Below are positions 22,134-32,253 of a DNA stretch of 64,000 nucleotides, one piece after another. The notes beneath the pieces are model-generated. The model had not been told where the DNA came from. It searched no databases and saw only the letters and a list, made by a program, of their open reading frames with translations. The translations under genes were made by a program, and so were the position numbers. Location of the stretch: the NCBI GenBank assembly GCA_963565915.1, contig OY751490.1:1426001-1490000 (forward strand), read 5' to 3'. The first letter of the stretch is position 1, and each line of letters begins with the position of its first letter. This stretch comes from Entoloma clypeatum (Eukaryota > Basidiomycota > Agaricomycetes > Agaricales > Entolomataceae).

Positions 22134-24077
22134 CTACAACTCGCCAAGCAGATCGGCAAGTTTGGCATCGGCGTTCCTTACGCCAACACGAGTGACGGAA
22201 TATTCGGGAGATAACATCTTGTAGCCTGAGCGAAAGTCTTTGCCAGTTTCAGATACAGTATAGTCGGTCGGTTGCTTTCTGTCTATCCAGACAAAAGTTG
22301 TGTTGACAGTGTACCCTGCTGATTGTATCGGCGCGATCCATTTACGCCACAAATCTGTAAAAAATCGTTTATCTGAATCCTTGTGGTCGTAGGATAGCGT
22401 AAATTTGATAGGGAACATGGTGGCTACCATGTTGTCTTTATCCAATGACAATATGGCGCCATCGATAGCCTTGAAATTGTATGGAGTGGGAACGAACAGA
22501 CCTATGTGGTGCCCCGACGAGAAAAAGGTCAAGAAAGTCGGCGTATCTGTGAGATATGAAAGAGACATTCGTTGATCTAGTTTGGGGATGCCTTTAAGAC
22601 CACTGTCGGCGATTTTGGCGAGGCAAATCCGTTCCGCCATGAAACCCCGGACCACAGGATTGTTAGACTGTGATACAGTAGTATACCACTCCTCGCGTAG
22701 GAACGGTGCGTCGCCCTCGGATTGCAAAATCGACATCATAGTTTCGAAGGCAATTCCGCATGTACAATGACCGATTCTTGGTCGACGTAAAAATACCATA
22801 CAGGCTTCGATCGTTGTCTGCAATGGTATTACCCCGAACGAATTGCTCCATGATATTGAAGAATCTAGTCCGTATATAAGGCCAGTGGATAGGGCAAAAA
22901 TGACGGGGTACATTACGTTCGCAATGACCTGCACTCCGAAGACGAACTTGGGTAACGGTTTCTAAAGGATGAACGGATATCGATGCCAATATTGTCCAGG
23001 ATAGGGAGATTTCTGAACTTCTCCTCATCGAAGACGGGGATTTGGAGAAGGGAACGAAGTAAAAGCGGGATGCAACCCGTGATATATTCGACGCGGCGGC
23101 GTTCTTCAGGCGACAACTGCGGAATTCGACGACTATGTGCAATAAACCACTGATCGGTTTCAACCTACAGGGAATGAGTCTTGTAAAAAAACAACAATAA
23201 CAGATGTGCTCTATACCGGTTCCATCCCCCCAAATACCGGGAAAATAGAAGTTGAACTTTGTTTCTTATCGGCTTCTCGATTGGAAGACTCGTTCGCTGA
23301 AGCGCTGAATACGTAGCGATGCCTGCGCCACAAGATGGACAGCCACTTCGAAACCTGATCCTTAGATTCTTTGAGAGACTCATTCGGTCCAACCTCCAGA
23401 GCGTTCACCTGGTCGACAACGACGTAAAGGTCTTCGTAACCCTTCATAAACTTGATCAGTTCTTCGGGTTCCCGGATGCTCCCAAGCGACGCTGGGTGGT
23501 CGTAAAAGGCGAAAACGAATGCTTCCCAAAACACCTCTTGAGGATCGGCAAGGAGATCAGCGCAATCCGGGATGTAGAAGACGCGTTCCCCATGATGAAC
23601 AAGGTCAAGCACAAGAGCGGCAAGGAGATGTGATTTCCCTGAACCAGACGACCCATAGACGTAGAGGCGTTCGAGCCCATCAAGAAAATCTTCGTTCCGG
23701 ATACGAGCTTGTAAATCACGAAACTGCAACCTCCCAAGGTATTCAAATTGCGTGATGCCATTGATGGTCTTTCTTGAGAAGCGTTGGGCTGGTATTGGGA
23801 GCGATGAAGGGAAAGGGAGGATTGTAAACGTGTCAGGATCGGACAAATCCAGATCGGCTGCTATCGCCTTGATGGCTTCATGGATTGTAACACAGCGACG
23901 GATGAGAAGACGGTTGAGGTGACGGTTTCTGAAACAAAAGTAGGTCGTGGCTCCGACTGCCGCGACTCCTATCATGACCGCTGTGATTGGACTCCGCGGG
24001 AAGGCCTGCCAGGTCTTGGCGCAATCCTAGGATGCTGAGACGGGGAGTTTCTTGAGAACGGCATAAGGCCTCACCAT
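22134..24077 (-). CDS. Crinkler/RHS-type P-loop NTPase with C-terminal nuclease-like region; possibly disrupted
   Basis: The N-terminal part (ATG at 23975, or an ATG at 24075-24077 directly followed by a 48-nt intron) has a hydrophobic segment. It then has Walker A GSSGSGKS (residues 108-115 from ATG 23975), a YIPDC motif (134-138) and a Walker-B-like VVVDQVNALE (186-194). These match the NTPase of the Crinkler/RHS (CR-EN) effector superfamily. An intron (GTATAG...CCTGTAG, about 23,165-23,216) leads to a helical stretch with TGCIPLLLRSLL. The last open segment (22134 to about 22930) has CTCGIAFETMM, then AIDGAIL...FPIKFT, which resembles the D...(E/Q)xK signature of the linked nuclease domain but with Pro before Ile-Lys. 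Between about 22,720 and 22,960 the frames do not join cleanly: either a small intron is missed or the gene is broken. In other eukaryotes the family includes secreted or host-directed effectors. No signal peptide is evident here. Confidence 0.68.
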
Positions 24078-24777
24078 GGTGGTTCGGAATGGTCACTTGT
24101 CACGATGGAGCAGACGATGTACCGGTGCCAGTTCATCTTACGATTCCATGAAGTAGGTTCTCTTGATTCTATCCAACGAGGTTTTTTGCTGTGCGAAGGC
24201 GTGCGAATTGAAACCCCGTTTGGTCCTCTTCGAGTAGCGAGGTCTGTCCTCGTCGTTGCGATCCTCTCTTTCAACATCTTCTTGAACAGGTTTCCGAGGC
24301 AGGCATACTTTTACATCAGATAAAAGCCATGTTATTCGATGGCAATGTTCCGCTACTATTACGGTTGGCGGGAAGTGCACGGCATGTGTATTGGAGGGAG
24401 GTGAGAAATCGACGGATTTACTATTGCCCCCCAACCCACTCCCCCTTTCCCGACATCAGTGCTAGTGATGCATCCCACGACGTTCTGGACTGGTTCGGAT
24501 CATCGTGATGTTGTTTCCAGAGGACAGATGTCCTCCTGTTTCGTACATGATGCAAGCAAATGTATGAGAGCTGTGTTGATAGATCAGCATACAGGCTGCT
24601 CATTCTTTCTGGATAACACTATCGATACAAAGTTTGTTTCATTAATCTGATCAATCACACTGGGCCCAGCCGTGCCCCCCTGCGTCCATAGCATATACCA
24701 GCCATATAAAATAGTAGGATCGAGGTAGATAACGATACATACAAAAACTCATTGTTGCAGTACCATCTCAAAGTGCT
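24078..24777. other. Intergenic region, nothing recognised
   Basis: 700 bp between divergent genes. A minus-strand open stretch near 24,138-24,434 has no recognisable domain and is probably chance. The right end holds the TATA box of the next gene. Confidence 0.45.
24705..24711 (+). promoter_or_regulatory. TATA box of the 78-aa gene
   Basis: TATAAAA lies 67 bp upstream of the ATG at 24778, a normal distance for a short 5' leader. Confidence 0.5.
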
Positions 24778-25072
24778 ATGGCAAACCAAGTATGTCGTCG
24801 TACCCTCAACACTCTCATATCTTACCAACTGACATTCATCGGCTCAGGCTGCTCTACCCAGCTTCTTTGTTTTCAACGTGGGGGAGACACGTACCAAGCA
24901 GATCAACGATGGGCCAAACGAAGCCAGTCTGCTCCTGCAGTCGTTCATCAAGGCATTGCAATCCATCCAAGCGAAGGGATACACAGTTCAGGGAGCGATG
25001 TACGGACCTGAAGGGGGAAATATTTTCATCGAGACTGATGATGAGGAATGGTATCAACATGTTCGCTCTTAA
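24778..25072 (+). CDS. Small two-exon protein, 78 aa, unknown function
   Basis: Exon 1 is only 12 nt (24778-24789, MANQ). A 58-nt intron with GTATGT...CTCAG follows, then exon 2 (24848-25072). The product is acidic, with no signal peptide or membrane segment: a hydrophobic strand (LPSFFVFNVG), a helix (LLLQSFIKALQSIQ), a Gly-rich turn and an acidic end (IETDDEEWYQHVRS). That suggests a small compact cytosolic protein. I do not recognise the family. The good TATA box, consensus splice sites and composition argue that it is real. Confidence 0.62.
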
Positions 25073-25415
25073 ACTGAAGGGGAGGGTTGGGAGATGTTGC
25101 AAACCATTCCCCTGTGTGAATCCACACACATTATCAGCCCGGAGCCGTCAATTGGAGCATAAGGATAAGGATATCAGTTGACGAAACTCTTCCTCACCGT
25201 GTTGTATAAATGGAGTTACAGTAAATAAAGTTGTCAGCATTGCCCACCGGAATCTGGCTTGTATGAAATTGAACACCTCAAGCTGCCTTGGAATAACTCG
25301 CCGCTCGTTGGAAGGATGCAATCGCGTCTTCAACGTCGTAAGTGATGATATCGTTTGGGCTATTTGAGCGGTCTATCAACTGAAATGTCAGCAACGTAGC
25401 AACAACTTCCCTGCA
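25073..25415. other. Intergenic region, nothing recognised
   Basis: 343 bp holding the 3' end of the 78-aa gene and the promoter of the hydrolase. No motif was recognised. Confidence 0.45.
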
Positions 25416-26611
25416 ATGCGCACTCGCATATTCAATCCAGGAGCCTGGCGATATAGATGCTTTTCAAACACAACCGCCCCTGTTGAACTTTCATATACCT
25501 GCACAGCACCGCCGGATGGAAATGAAAGGGACGGCGCGGTTGTTATCCTTCACGGTCTTTTGTAAAAGAGTTCTCCTCCTGTTCGATGTTTAAGCTGGTT
25601 GCTGACTCTGTATCAGCGGATCGAAGAGGAATTTTTCCTCTCTCGCGAAAGCCTTCATGAAAGACCTGAATCGTCCCATCTATGCACTCGACCTGCGGAA
25701 CCACGGTTCCTCCTTGCATGCCGCTCCGATGACTTACGAGTCCATGGCACAAGATGTGCACCATTTTATAAAGCAACAGGGACTGAAAGATGTTTCCGTG
25801 CTGGGCCATTCCATGTACGTTGTCAGCATAACTGACATCCTACTTTCTTCTCAATGTTTTGCCCCTGTCTCGATAGGGGAGGCAAAGTAGCCATGGCGCT
25901 CGCCCTATCCAACTCGTCCCCCGATATTTCCAACCTCATTATCGCAGATATAGCACCAACACAAGCTGCCCTCTCGCCTTCCTTTGTTCAGTATCTTGAG
26001 ACGATGTCCGAGATCGAAGATCCCGCAAACGACATCACAACACGAGAACAAGCCGGGAAAGTCCTAGAAGTGGTCGAAAAGGTCCGCATCTTTCGCATGT
26101 GTCTTCATTGTAACTTTCAACTCTTCTTTTTTTTTTTTTGCAAGCTAGGATCTGGCAGTACGCCAATTTCTACTGACGAATCTGGTGCTTCCGCTCCCAG
26201 CCGATCCTTCCCGTACAACTGTCAAGTTCCAGATACCAGTTCCGCTGATAAAAGATTCGATTGCTGCTCTCGGCTCCTTCCCTTTCTCTGTAGGTGATGG
26301 ACGTAAATGGGACGGCCGAACGCTGGTTGTTAAAGGAGCTAAAAGCAAGTGAGTGAAGGAACATTCTCACCTAACGCGATGGCATTCTTGACATAATCTT
26401 CGTCAGGTATATTAATGACAGGAATGTCTCGCTTTTCAACGAGTTCTTCCCCAAGATGCAGATAAAGGTTCTTGATGCAGGACACTGGGGTTGGTATTCT
26501 GTGTCCCATCGTTTTCGAAAATTCTGTGTTCCTGACCCTTGTGACGCAGTACACGCGGAGAAACCGAATGAATTCAAGAAGATACTTGTCGACTTTATAA
26601 TCAAGAAGTAA
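25416..26611 (+). CDS. Alpha/beta hydrolase, ABHD11-like, 297 aa
   Basis: Six exons: 25416-25561, 25617-25814, 25877-26081, 26149-26348, 26407-26489 and 26550-26611. All junctions keep frame. The protein has the oxyanion HGLFGSKRNF at residues 46-55, then LDLRNHGSS and the nucleophile elbow GHSMGG with Ser114. The catalytic His is in DAGHWVHAEKP (His276), and the protein ends in DFIIKK. Length and motifs fit the ABHD11/Imo32 family of mitochondrial hydrolases. The Arg-rich N-terminus (MRTRIFNPGAWRYRCF) could be a mitochondrial presequence. The exact substrate is unknown; the human enzyme supports 2-oxoglutarate dehydrogenase lipoylation. Its tail faces the MYND gene, 301 bp away. Confidence 0.88.
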
Positions 26612-26912
26612 TCGATATAGTTACAGATTTACTGGACATTACAGATGCCGGAGGCTAGAGGCCCGACTATTGAAGCACGCACAATTTGTTTTAGTATCGT
26701 ATAGACTGTTAACAGGAATCTAGAATGGGTGTGTTCAACATTATCAAATTGTGCAACTGAGCGATGTCAATTTTGTGCGTAAAAAGGTTCTATGCTTGTT
26801 CGTCGGCACCTCCAAGATACGTCCTTCAGATCCTCCCTCAGGTCAGTACGAGGATGGGTCAGGCATCATTGCCGCTCAAATTCATTCTGGACTATCGAAG
26901 AAGCTACTAAAC
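26612..26912. other. Convergent intergenic region
   Basis: 301 bp between two genes ending tail to tail. No terminator structure or RNA gene was recognised. Confidence 0.45.
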
Positions 26913-27823
26913 CTAAGTCATTCCAGGCATCACATCCTTCAAATGCTCTTTCTTCAGACATCGCGCGACCACGCCGCATGTCTTGCACTTCCTTTCCAAC
27001 GACTCAAATGCATTTTCATCATATCCGCTGCCCGCCATAGCGGGGTGCCGATCGCCATGATATGGCTTACGACCGTCACCATCGAGGTAGCTGGGTGCGG
27101 ACAGACAATAGCTCACGCCAAAGTTGGACTTCGGGCAACGGCAAGTGCCACGTGGACGATCGAAAAACGCTACACCTTCGGAGATTGAGTTCAGAGACGA
27201 AAGCCCTCGAGGTTGATGAACTAACCTTGGGCCTCAGGGTGTGTGCAATCCTGGCAGACCGTGTAATCACATTCTTTGCATCGCTTGAAAACATCTCCCG
27301 CATCTCCCGCATCCGCATCCTCATCCTCATCCTCATCCTCATCCTCATCCTCATCCTCATCCTCATCCTCATCCTCATCCTCATCTTCGTCTGGAGGAAT
27401 ACCGCGGAAACGACGGGTACATCCGTCGCATCGCGCCGGAAGAGCCTCTGGGTTCTGTCGACGGGCTGCCCAAACCATGTCTTCCATGGCTGTGAGCCTT
27501 CCCAGCTGGGAATTGGGGCCGCTGTATTTCTTCATCATTTTGTCTACCTTGTGGAACACGGCCGGCTTCACACAGACGCTGCGTTTGTGTACTTTCCAAT
27601 CGTTTGTCTGACAGTCAACGCTGGGAGGGGAATCATTAATGCCTTGCGGGTGAATAATCTTGCTGTGTTGTGACGAACCCGCAATAACTGTGGAAAGAAC
27701 GGTGGAGAGCTGATGAGCTCGTCTGATTCGTTTAGTGTCCAACGCCACTTACACCGTATTCTGGCATTTTGAGCATCGAAGCGGTCTTTCACATTCGATT
27801 TTGCACACACTGCAACGTCGCAT
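26913..27823 (-). CDS. MYND-type zinc-finger protein, 245 aa, with a 9-nt microexon
   Basis: Exons (minus): 27753-27823, 27679-27687, 27226-27620 and 26913-27175. Introns are 65, 58 and 50 nt. The first three exons assemble a MYND finger: CSVC, CSKC, VYCGVDC and W-x2-H-x4-C. The Tyr-Cys-Gly of the third ligand pair comes from the 9-nt exon. The His-to-last-Cys spacing is one residue longer than usual. After a linker comes a second Cys-rich region (CDGC...CKECDYTVCQDC). It is split by a Asp-Glu tract and continues into CRCPKSNFG and CKTCGVVARCLKKEHLK. MYND fingers mediate protein-protein contacts, often with transcription corepressors. The target is unknown. Confidence 0.8.
27309..27386. repeat. 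CTCATC hexamer microsatellite encoding an Asp-Glu tract
   Basis: About twelve CTCATC units on the plus strand. On the minus strand they encode alternating Asp-Glu inside the second Cys-rich region of the MYND protein. A repeat like this should be length-polymorphic. The opposite-strand reading (Leu-Ile repeats) is a shadow. Confidence 0.9.
27679..27687 (-). other. 9-nt microexon of the MYND gene
   Basis: TTATTGCGG lies between acceptor TCTTTCCACAG and donor GTTCGT. Inclusion adds Tyr-Cys-Gly, exactly the residues the MYND consensus requires at this place. Skipping would keep the frame but delete a zinc ligand. Confidence 0.65.
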
Positions 27824-28244
27824 AATGGGGAGTGGTGGCAAGGTTCGTTCAGGTCGAAGCCATATATATGTATCCAGTATGTATTGACAGGCTCCCTGAT
27901 CCTCGAGGCAAACTAACCAAATAGGATAAGCATAGGGGTGGAATCACTTCCTGCTTGATCGACCTCCTAAGTCTTCTCGCACTGTGGCAAATCAACTACT
28001 GGTAATCCTCGCCTTTTGAGCCCTTGACACGCTGTATTTCGATTGACGACTCCTTGAAAGCCGCAAGTCTATCATGTCGTCGACAGTGAGTTGAGTACGG
28101 GTACCCAGGTTAAGAGTCGGAGTATATCCATAGGATGTCGGAGGACGAGGAGTGAGAACACTGTGAGATGAACTAGTACAATATCATTAGACGTCCAATC
28201 GCATGTGATTCTCTTTTTCGTCTTCTCCAACCAAGTACTCTCTC
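27824..28244. other. Divergent promoter region
   Basis: 421 bp between the start codons of the MYND gene (minus) and TSC13 (plus). No TATA box is evident. A short ATG-containing stretch near 28,074 is followed at once by GTGAGT but leads nowhere. Confidence 0.45.
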
Positions 28245-29617
28245 ATGGTGATACTTACCATCTCGCCTGCTTCCAAACCACCATCGTTTGCCCGCGGACT
28301 TCCTCTCACAGTCGAATGCGACCAAGATGCCACGGTCGGCGAAGTGAAGGCCATGGTTGCGGCCAAGTTTCCAAAAGTGTGTGTGCCGTCCCGTGGACGC
28401 GTCTCCTCAGCTCAATATGAAGCTAACGAACACGCAGTTTTATCCGTCGCGTCAGCGGCTCAGCTTGAAGGGCGCCAAAGGAAGCTTGGCGGACAATAAG
28501 AAGCTCAGCGATGTGCTGGGAGATAGCACGGAATTGGTCATAAAAGACTTGGGCCCTCAGGTCAGCTGGAGGACTGTGTTTCTGGTTGAATATGTGCGTT
28601 GCAGACACTTTAATGATATACTTTGAGCATGACTGACGGTGGCCTTACTGTCAGGGCGGACCCCTTCTCATTCACCCTCTAATATACCATTTCCCTAAAT
28701 TCTGGTATGGAAAAGAAGTGCAACATAGCACGTTACAAAAGTGGGCGCGTTTCTTTTCGCCGTGCTTCGTTGTACGAAATTGACACGACTTTCTAGATGT
28801 GTCTACGCGTTTGTCCTACTTCATTTCATCAAGCGCGAACTGGAGACGATATTGTGAGTTGCTTGGGCTCATTCGCACCGGGACTGAACTTGACATAGTA
28901 TACTAGTGTCCACCGCTTCTCCCATGGCACCATGCCATTCATGAACATCTTCCGGAAGTTCGTCTCGTCTTTTTTTCTTTCTCGCTTTCTTATACACCCT
29001 CACCAGCTCAGCACATTATTGGTTCTTGAGCGGTATGCAATCACTCTATATACCTCATCGATCTCAATAATAACAAAGGGGACAGGTCTCCTGCTTGCTT
29101 TCGACATATATCGACCTAAATTCTCGGCAACTTCGCCTTATATCTTGGGCACCATCCGTAGCGATGAGCGTTTCTTGTGGATATGCGCTGGGCTGTGGGC
29201 TGTATAATTGCAATCTCCCCGTCTCTGGTTCCTCGCTCATTCCTCTTTCATGTTAGTTCGCCCAACTATCTAACCTCCGCACCCACCTTACTCTTCGCGC
29301 CCTCCGTCCCGCTAATACCCGGACGCGTGGCATCCCATACGGCTACGGGTTCACATACATGTCCTGCCCGAATTACTTCTTTGAGGTCTTGTCGTGGGCG
29401 ATCATATCTACCATGACAGGAAGTTTGGCTGGTAAGATATGCATGCATCCATCTTTTTCATTCCGCGTTCTTGACAATCATTCTAGGTGTGTTGTTTACC
29501 ATAGTTGGAGGCTGGACGATGGCTGTGTGGGCTGCGAAGAAACACAGAAATTATAAGAAAGAGTTTGGCGATGCGTACCCTCGAGGGAGGAAGGCTATGT
29601 TCCCGTTCATCTTCTAA
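28245..29617 (+). CDS. TSC13: Very-long-chain enoyl-CoA reductase, 309 aa
   Basis: Nine exons: 28245-28376, 28438-28593, 28655-28740, 28797-28853, 28907-28957, 29007-29032, 29086-29201, 29257-29431 and 29487-29617. All join in frame to 309 aa, close to yeast Tsc13 (310). The N-terminus is a ubiquitin-like fold (MVILTISPASKPPSF, FYPSRQRLSLKGAKGS). Then come membrane segments and the steroid-5-alpha-reductase-type C-terminal domain with GYGFTYMSCPNYFFEVLSW and the terminal YPRGRKAMFPFIF. The enzyme does the last reduction of the ER fatty-acid elongation cycle (trans-2-enoyl-CoA to acyl-CoA, using NADPH), supplying very-long-chain acids for sphingolipids. Exon 6 is only 26 nt. Confidence 0.94.
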
Positions 29618-30249
29618 CGACATTGAAAGTCCACCTCCTGCGACCTGTAGCAGGAAGGTTTGGAGGAGGTATCATAACAGTTGATGGTTGTGTGACGATG
29701 AGAGCGAGAGATGCTTTTGCCCACAAATCCCTCCACCAAAATGGTCTCAAATAGATACTATTATCGACCCCTGTTGCTCAGGAATATGATGAATCCCCCT
29801 TTTGCTCTTTCTGCGTGCCAAAATCTCGAGTCATCATGACGGGAATACAGTTTTTATTGTTGGGTTGTGATTCAAGCCACTATGAACCCCAGAGTGGGTT
29901 ATTTTACCCCGGTGAAAACGAGGACAGATAAACCAGTGAGCGAGATAATATAACTCCCATCTAAGCATGTGATGTAGATAAAATAAAAAGATCAATTGCA
30001 AGCAGGACGGGATACTAGACTCGACGAGCGTCAACGCGGGACCATTCCATTTGGAATAGACTCGTGACAACTTGAACTCCCTCGCTTGGGATGACAGTCG
30101 ATTAACCCCTAACCCCCTCTACGAGGCACGAGTACGAGGGAGGTCTACCTAGTAGTACCAGCAGGTAGACATTCATTCGCCTCTTGTCATGTTGGACAAT
30201 TGCCCAAAAAAATATTAATACAGTGATGTTACTCGTGTTCTGCCAGGCT
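29618..30249. other. Convergent intergenic region
   Basis: 632 bp between two genes ending towards each other. No coding-like segment, repeat or RNA gene was recognised. Confidence 0.5.
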
Positions 30250-31611
30250 CTACTCCACGTACTCTCCACCACTGGCGACCTTCTCCGCCCCAACCATATC
30301 CTTCAACCACGAGCCCTTGCTTATCCCTTTCGAAAGCGGCACAAACGTCAACCCCCCCCCAAGCCGTCCCTCAATACCAAACACGTATTCAGTGAGCTTT
30401 GCAAGAATCTCAGGGCGGGTGTACGTTGCGCCGATGGCGATCTCGATAGCCTCAAAAACATGTGAATCTCGTGTAACCCCCGCGTTCGCAGGGTCGACCT
30501 TGGTGTATATCTCGAGATACTCGTCCCGGAAACGCTGCAAGGTCTCCGGAGAGTCCTCTTCAAGCTCCTCTCTAGATGGGCGGTGGCGGGCCTGCTCGTC
30601 TGAAGAGCCCAAGTCGTGATCGTCGCTGGAATCCTCATCGTACACTGTAGGCCACGCGTACATGACAGGATCCCAGTCCCGAGTGATCCAAGATGGGTAG
30701 CGCGCAAACCCGCCTTGACGCGGCCCTATGGTGGTGCCGTCCCAGTCTATGAGTCCGCTGACATGTCCATCGTCGTCAACGAAGATGTTTTGGTAACCGT
30801 AGTCGGGGAACGAGAGGACGAATGGAGGGGGAGCGAGGCGGTGATCTGGGAGACTGCCAGCAAGGAGGCGGAGCAGCGCGAGCTCGGAGAGAGATGTCGT
30901 GCTGTCCAGCTTGTTTGCCTCCCTCGTTATCCGGTCTAGCAGGTAATCGTACGCGGATTCGTAGGGCCCGACTGCGTCGTCTGAGGTGGCACCGTCGCTG
31001 ATCTGGTCGGTGGATGGGTAGATCGGACCGACTGCGAAGCCGCCTGCTGCGGGATCGGGTGTGAGTTGACCGATCTTGGGGAAGGTGAGGTTGCCCAGCT
31101 GCGACATGGTCGTTGCGAGCGATTCAAAGACGGTGCGTCGCCGCTGATCAGTCATCCAAGAGGGATCGAACCACAGCTTCGACAGCTTTTTGCCTTCCAC
31201 GAAGGACATGAACATGTAAGGCCTGGCGAGGGGGTTGTCAAGCGTGGTGGAATGGCTGTATACGTGTGGGATGGGAAGAGATGTGTGTGTCGCAAGGAAT
31301 TGGAGGGTGAACACGTCCAGAGTCATGCGATGTTCCTGGAAAGCGTTCCACTCTTCGACGGGCAAACGAGCGACCCACTTTACTCCATCAGTGAACAGCA
31401 GCGTATATACGAGGTTGTAGGACCCGGCTTTCGGGGGCTGCAGGACCTCGCATGTGTAGGTATTGGTCGCTGAACTACCTTGGCGGCGGGCCAGGCAGGC
31501 AAGGAAGGCGAGACTGTCGAGATCGACGCGGGCGGCTAGCGAGGGCAGGGAAGGCTGTGAGGATGCTGATCTTGGTGTATCGTCACCACTGTCACTGTGT
31601 GGAGGAGACAT
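30250..31611 (-). CDS. APH-superfamily kinase-like protein, 453 aa
   Basis: An intronless frame with an ATG at 31609-31611. It has the layout of fungal phosphotransferases of the APH family (Pfam APH type): a nucleotide-binding lobe (YNLVYTLLFTDGVKWVARLP), hinge PYMFMSFVEGKKLSKLW, the catalytic-loop equivalent PDYGYQNIFVDDDG and the metal-binding GLIDWDG. The catalytic Asp and the Asn are present, but the usual His before the Asp (HGD or HxD) is Phe-Pro, so activity may be altered. An acidic insert (DEDSSDDHDLGSSDEQ) follows. These fungal proteins are expanded and mostly uncharacterised, and antibiotic resistance should not be inferred. The gene is divergent from the 67-aa zinc protein. Confidence 0.82.
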   Translation of the reverse strand: MSPPHSDSGDDTPRSASSQPSLPSLAARVDLDSLAFLACLARRQGSSATNTYTCEVLQPPKAGSYNLVYTLLFTDGVKWVARLPVEEWNAFQEHRMTLDVFTLQFLATHTSLPIPHVYSHSTTLDNPLARPYMFMSFVEGKKLSKLWFDPSWMTDQRRRTVFESLATTMSQLGNLTFPKIGQLTPDPAAGGFAVGPIYPSTDQISDGATSDDAVGPYESAYDYLLDRITREANKLDSTTSLSELALLRLLAGSLPDHRLAPPPFVLSFPDYGYQNIFVDDDGHVSGLIDWDGTTIGPRQGGFARYPSWITRDWDPVMYAWPTVYDEDSSDDHDLGSSDEQARHRPSREELEEDSPETLQRFRDEYLEIYTKVDPANAGVTRDSHVFEAIEIAIGATYTRPEILAKLTEYVFGIEGRLGGGLTFVPLSKGISKGSWLKDMVGAEKVASGGEYVE

Positions 31612-31994
31612 GGATTAACTGGATAGGACACGCCATCGCTCAAAGATATGAAAGTGTTAGTAATTCTAAGATGGACTGGCGGAAAGTGCCGGTTGGTGAC
31701 GTATACTTGCAGTCAACTGACTAGACACTTCCATTGCATCTTACTGGTCGGCGAAAACGCCGCGCGCTATTGACGCTCAAACTTGTCCCAAACCGTCAAT
31801 GTTCCTGTCAACCTGACTTCCATCATGTTCGTCTTGGGACCACTTTGGTGGTTAGGCTTTTGGTTTAGTATCCGTGACACTCGCCTAACCCTTGGAACTT
31901 GAGGAGAGCCACAATAAAAGAAACTCACCGTAGGAGACTTGACTCCGGCTCCTGCCTCTCCATATTTCAGTGCACCCACCTTCAGACCGTTTTC
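31612..31994. other. Divergent promoter region
   Basis: 383 bp between the kinase start and the small zinc protein start. Neither strand shows a clear TATA box or a long coding frame. Confidence 0.45.
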
Positions 31995-32253
31995 ATGGGC
32001 CATCATTGGTGAGCCTGGCGGGAACACTGGCAGGGTAACCTCGCTGATGTTTCCGTGCCATAGTACAGTTTGCAAGAAGACTGCTAAGAGTGGTTGCGTC
32101 AACAAACACTTCTGGTACTGCACTGTCCACCCGGACAAGACGTACATCAAAGGAAAGGAGTGTGCATCGTGCGTCAACAAGAGGAATGCAGATGCAGCCA
32201 GAGAGAAGGCAGCGAAAGAAGCCGCGGAGAAGAAGAAGGGCAAAGGAAAGTGA
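31995..32253 (+). CDS. Small zinc-binding protein, 67 aa
   Basis: Exon 1 is 14 nt (31995-32008, coding MGHH plus TG). The intron 32009-32063 (GTGAGC...CATAG) joins it in frame to exon 2 (32064-32253). The splice creates CTVC. The protein then has SGC, WYCTVHPDKTYIKG and CASC, so there are enough Cys/His ligands for two zinc ions in 40 residues. The Ala/Lys-rich helix at the end (AREKAAKEAAEKKKGKGK) is strongly basic and could bind nucleic acid. I do not recognise the family. The opposite-strand frame of 172 codons is judged a shadow because the zinc-ligand spacing is unlikely to be chance. Confidence 0.65.

Noticed and set aside
27062..27673. Plus-strand 203-codon frame with a long Leu-Ile repeat
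   Set aside because: It is the antisense reading of the Asp-Glu microsatellite in the MYND gene, which has splice sites and zinc ligands on the minus strand.
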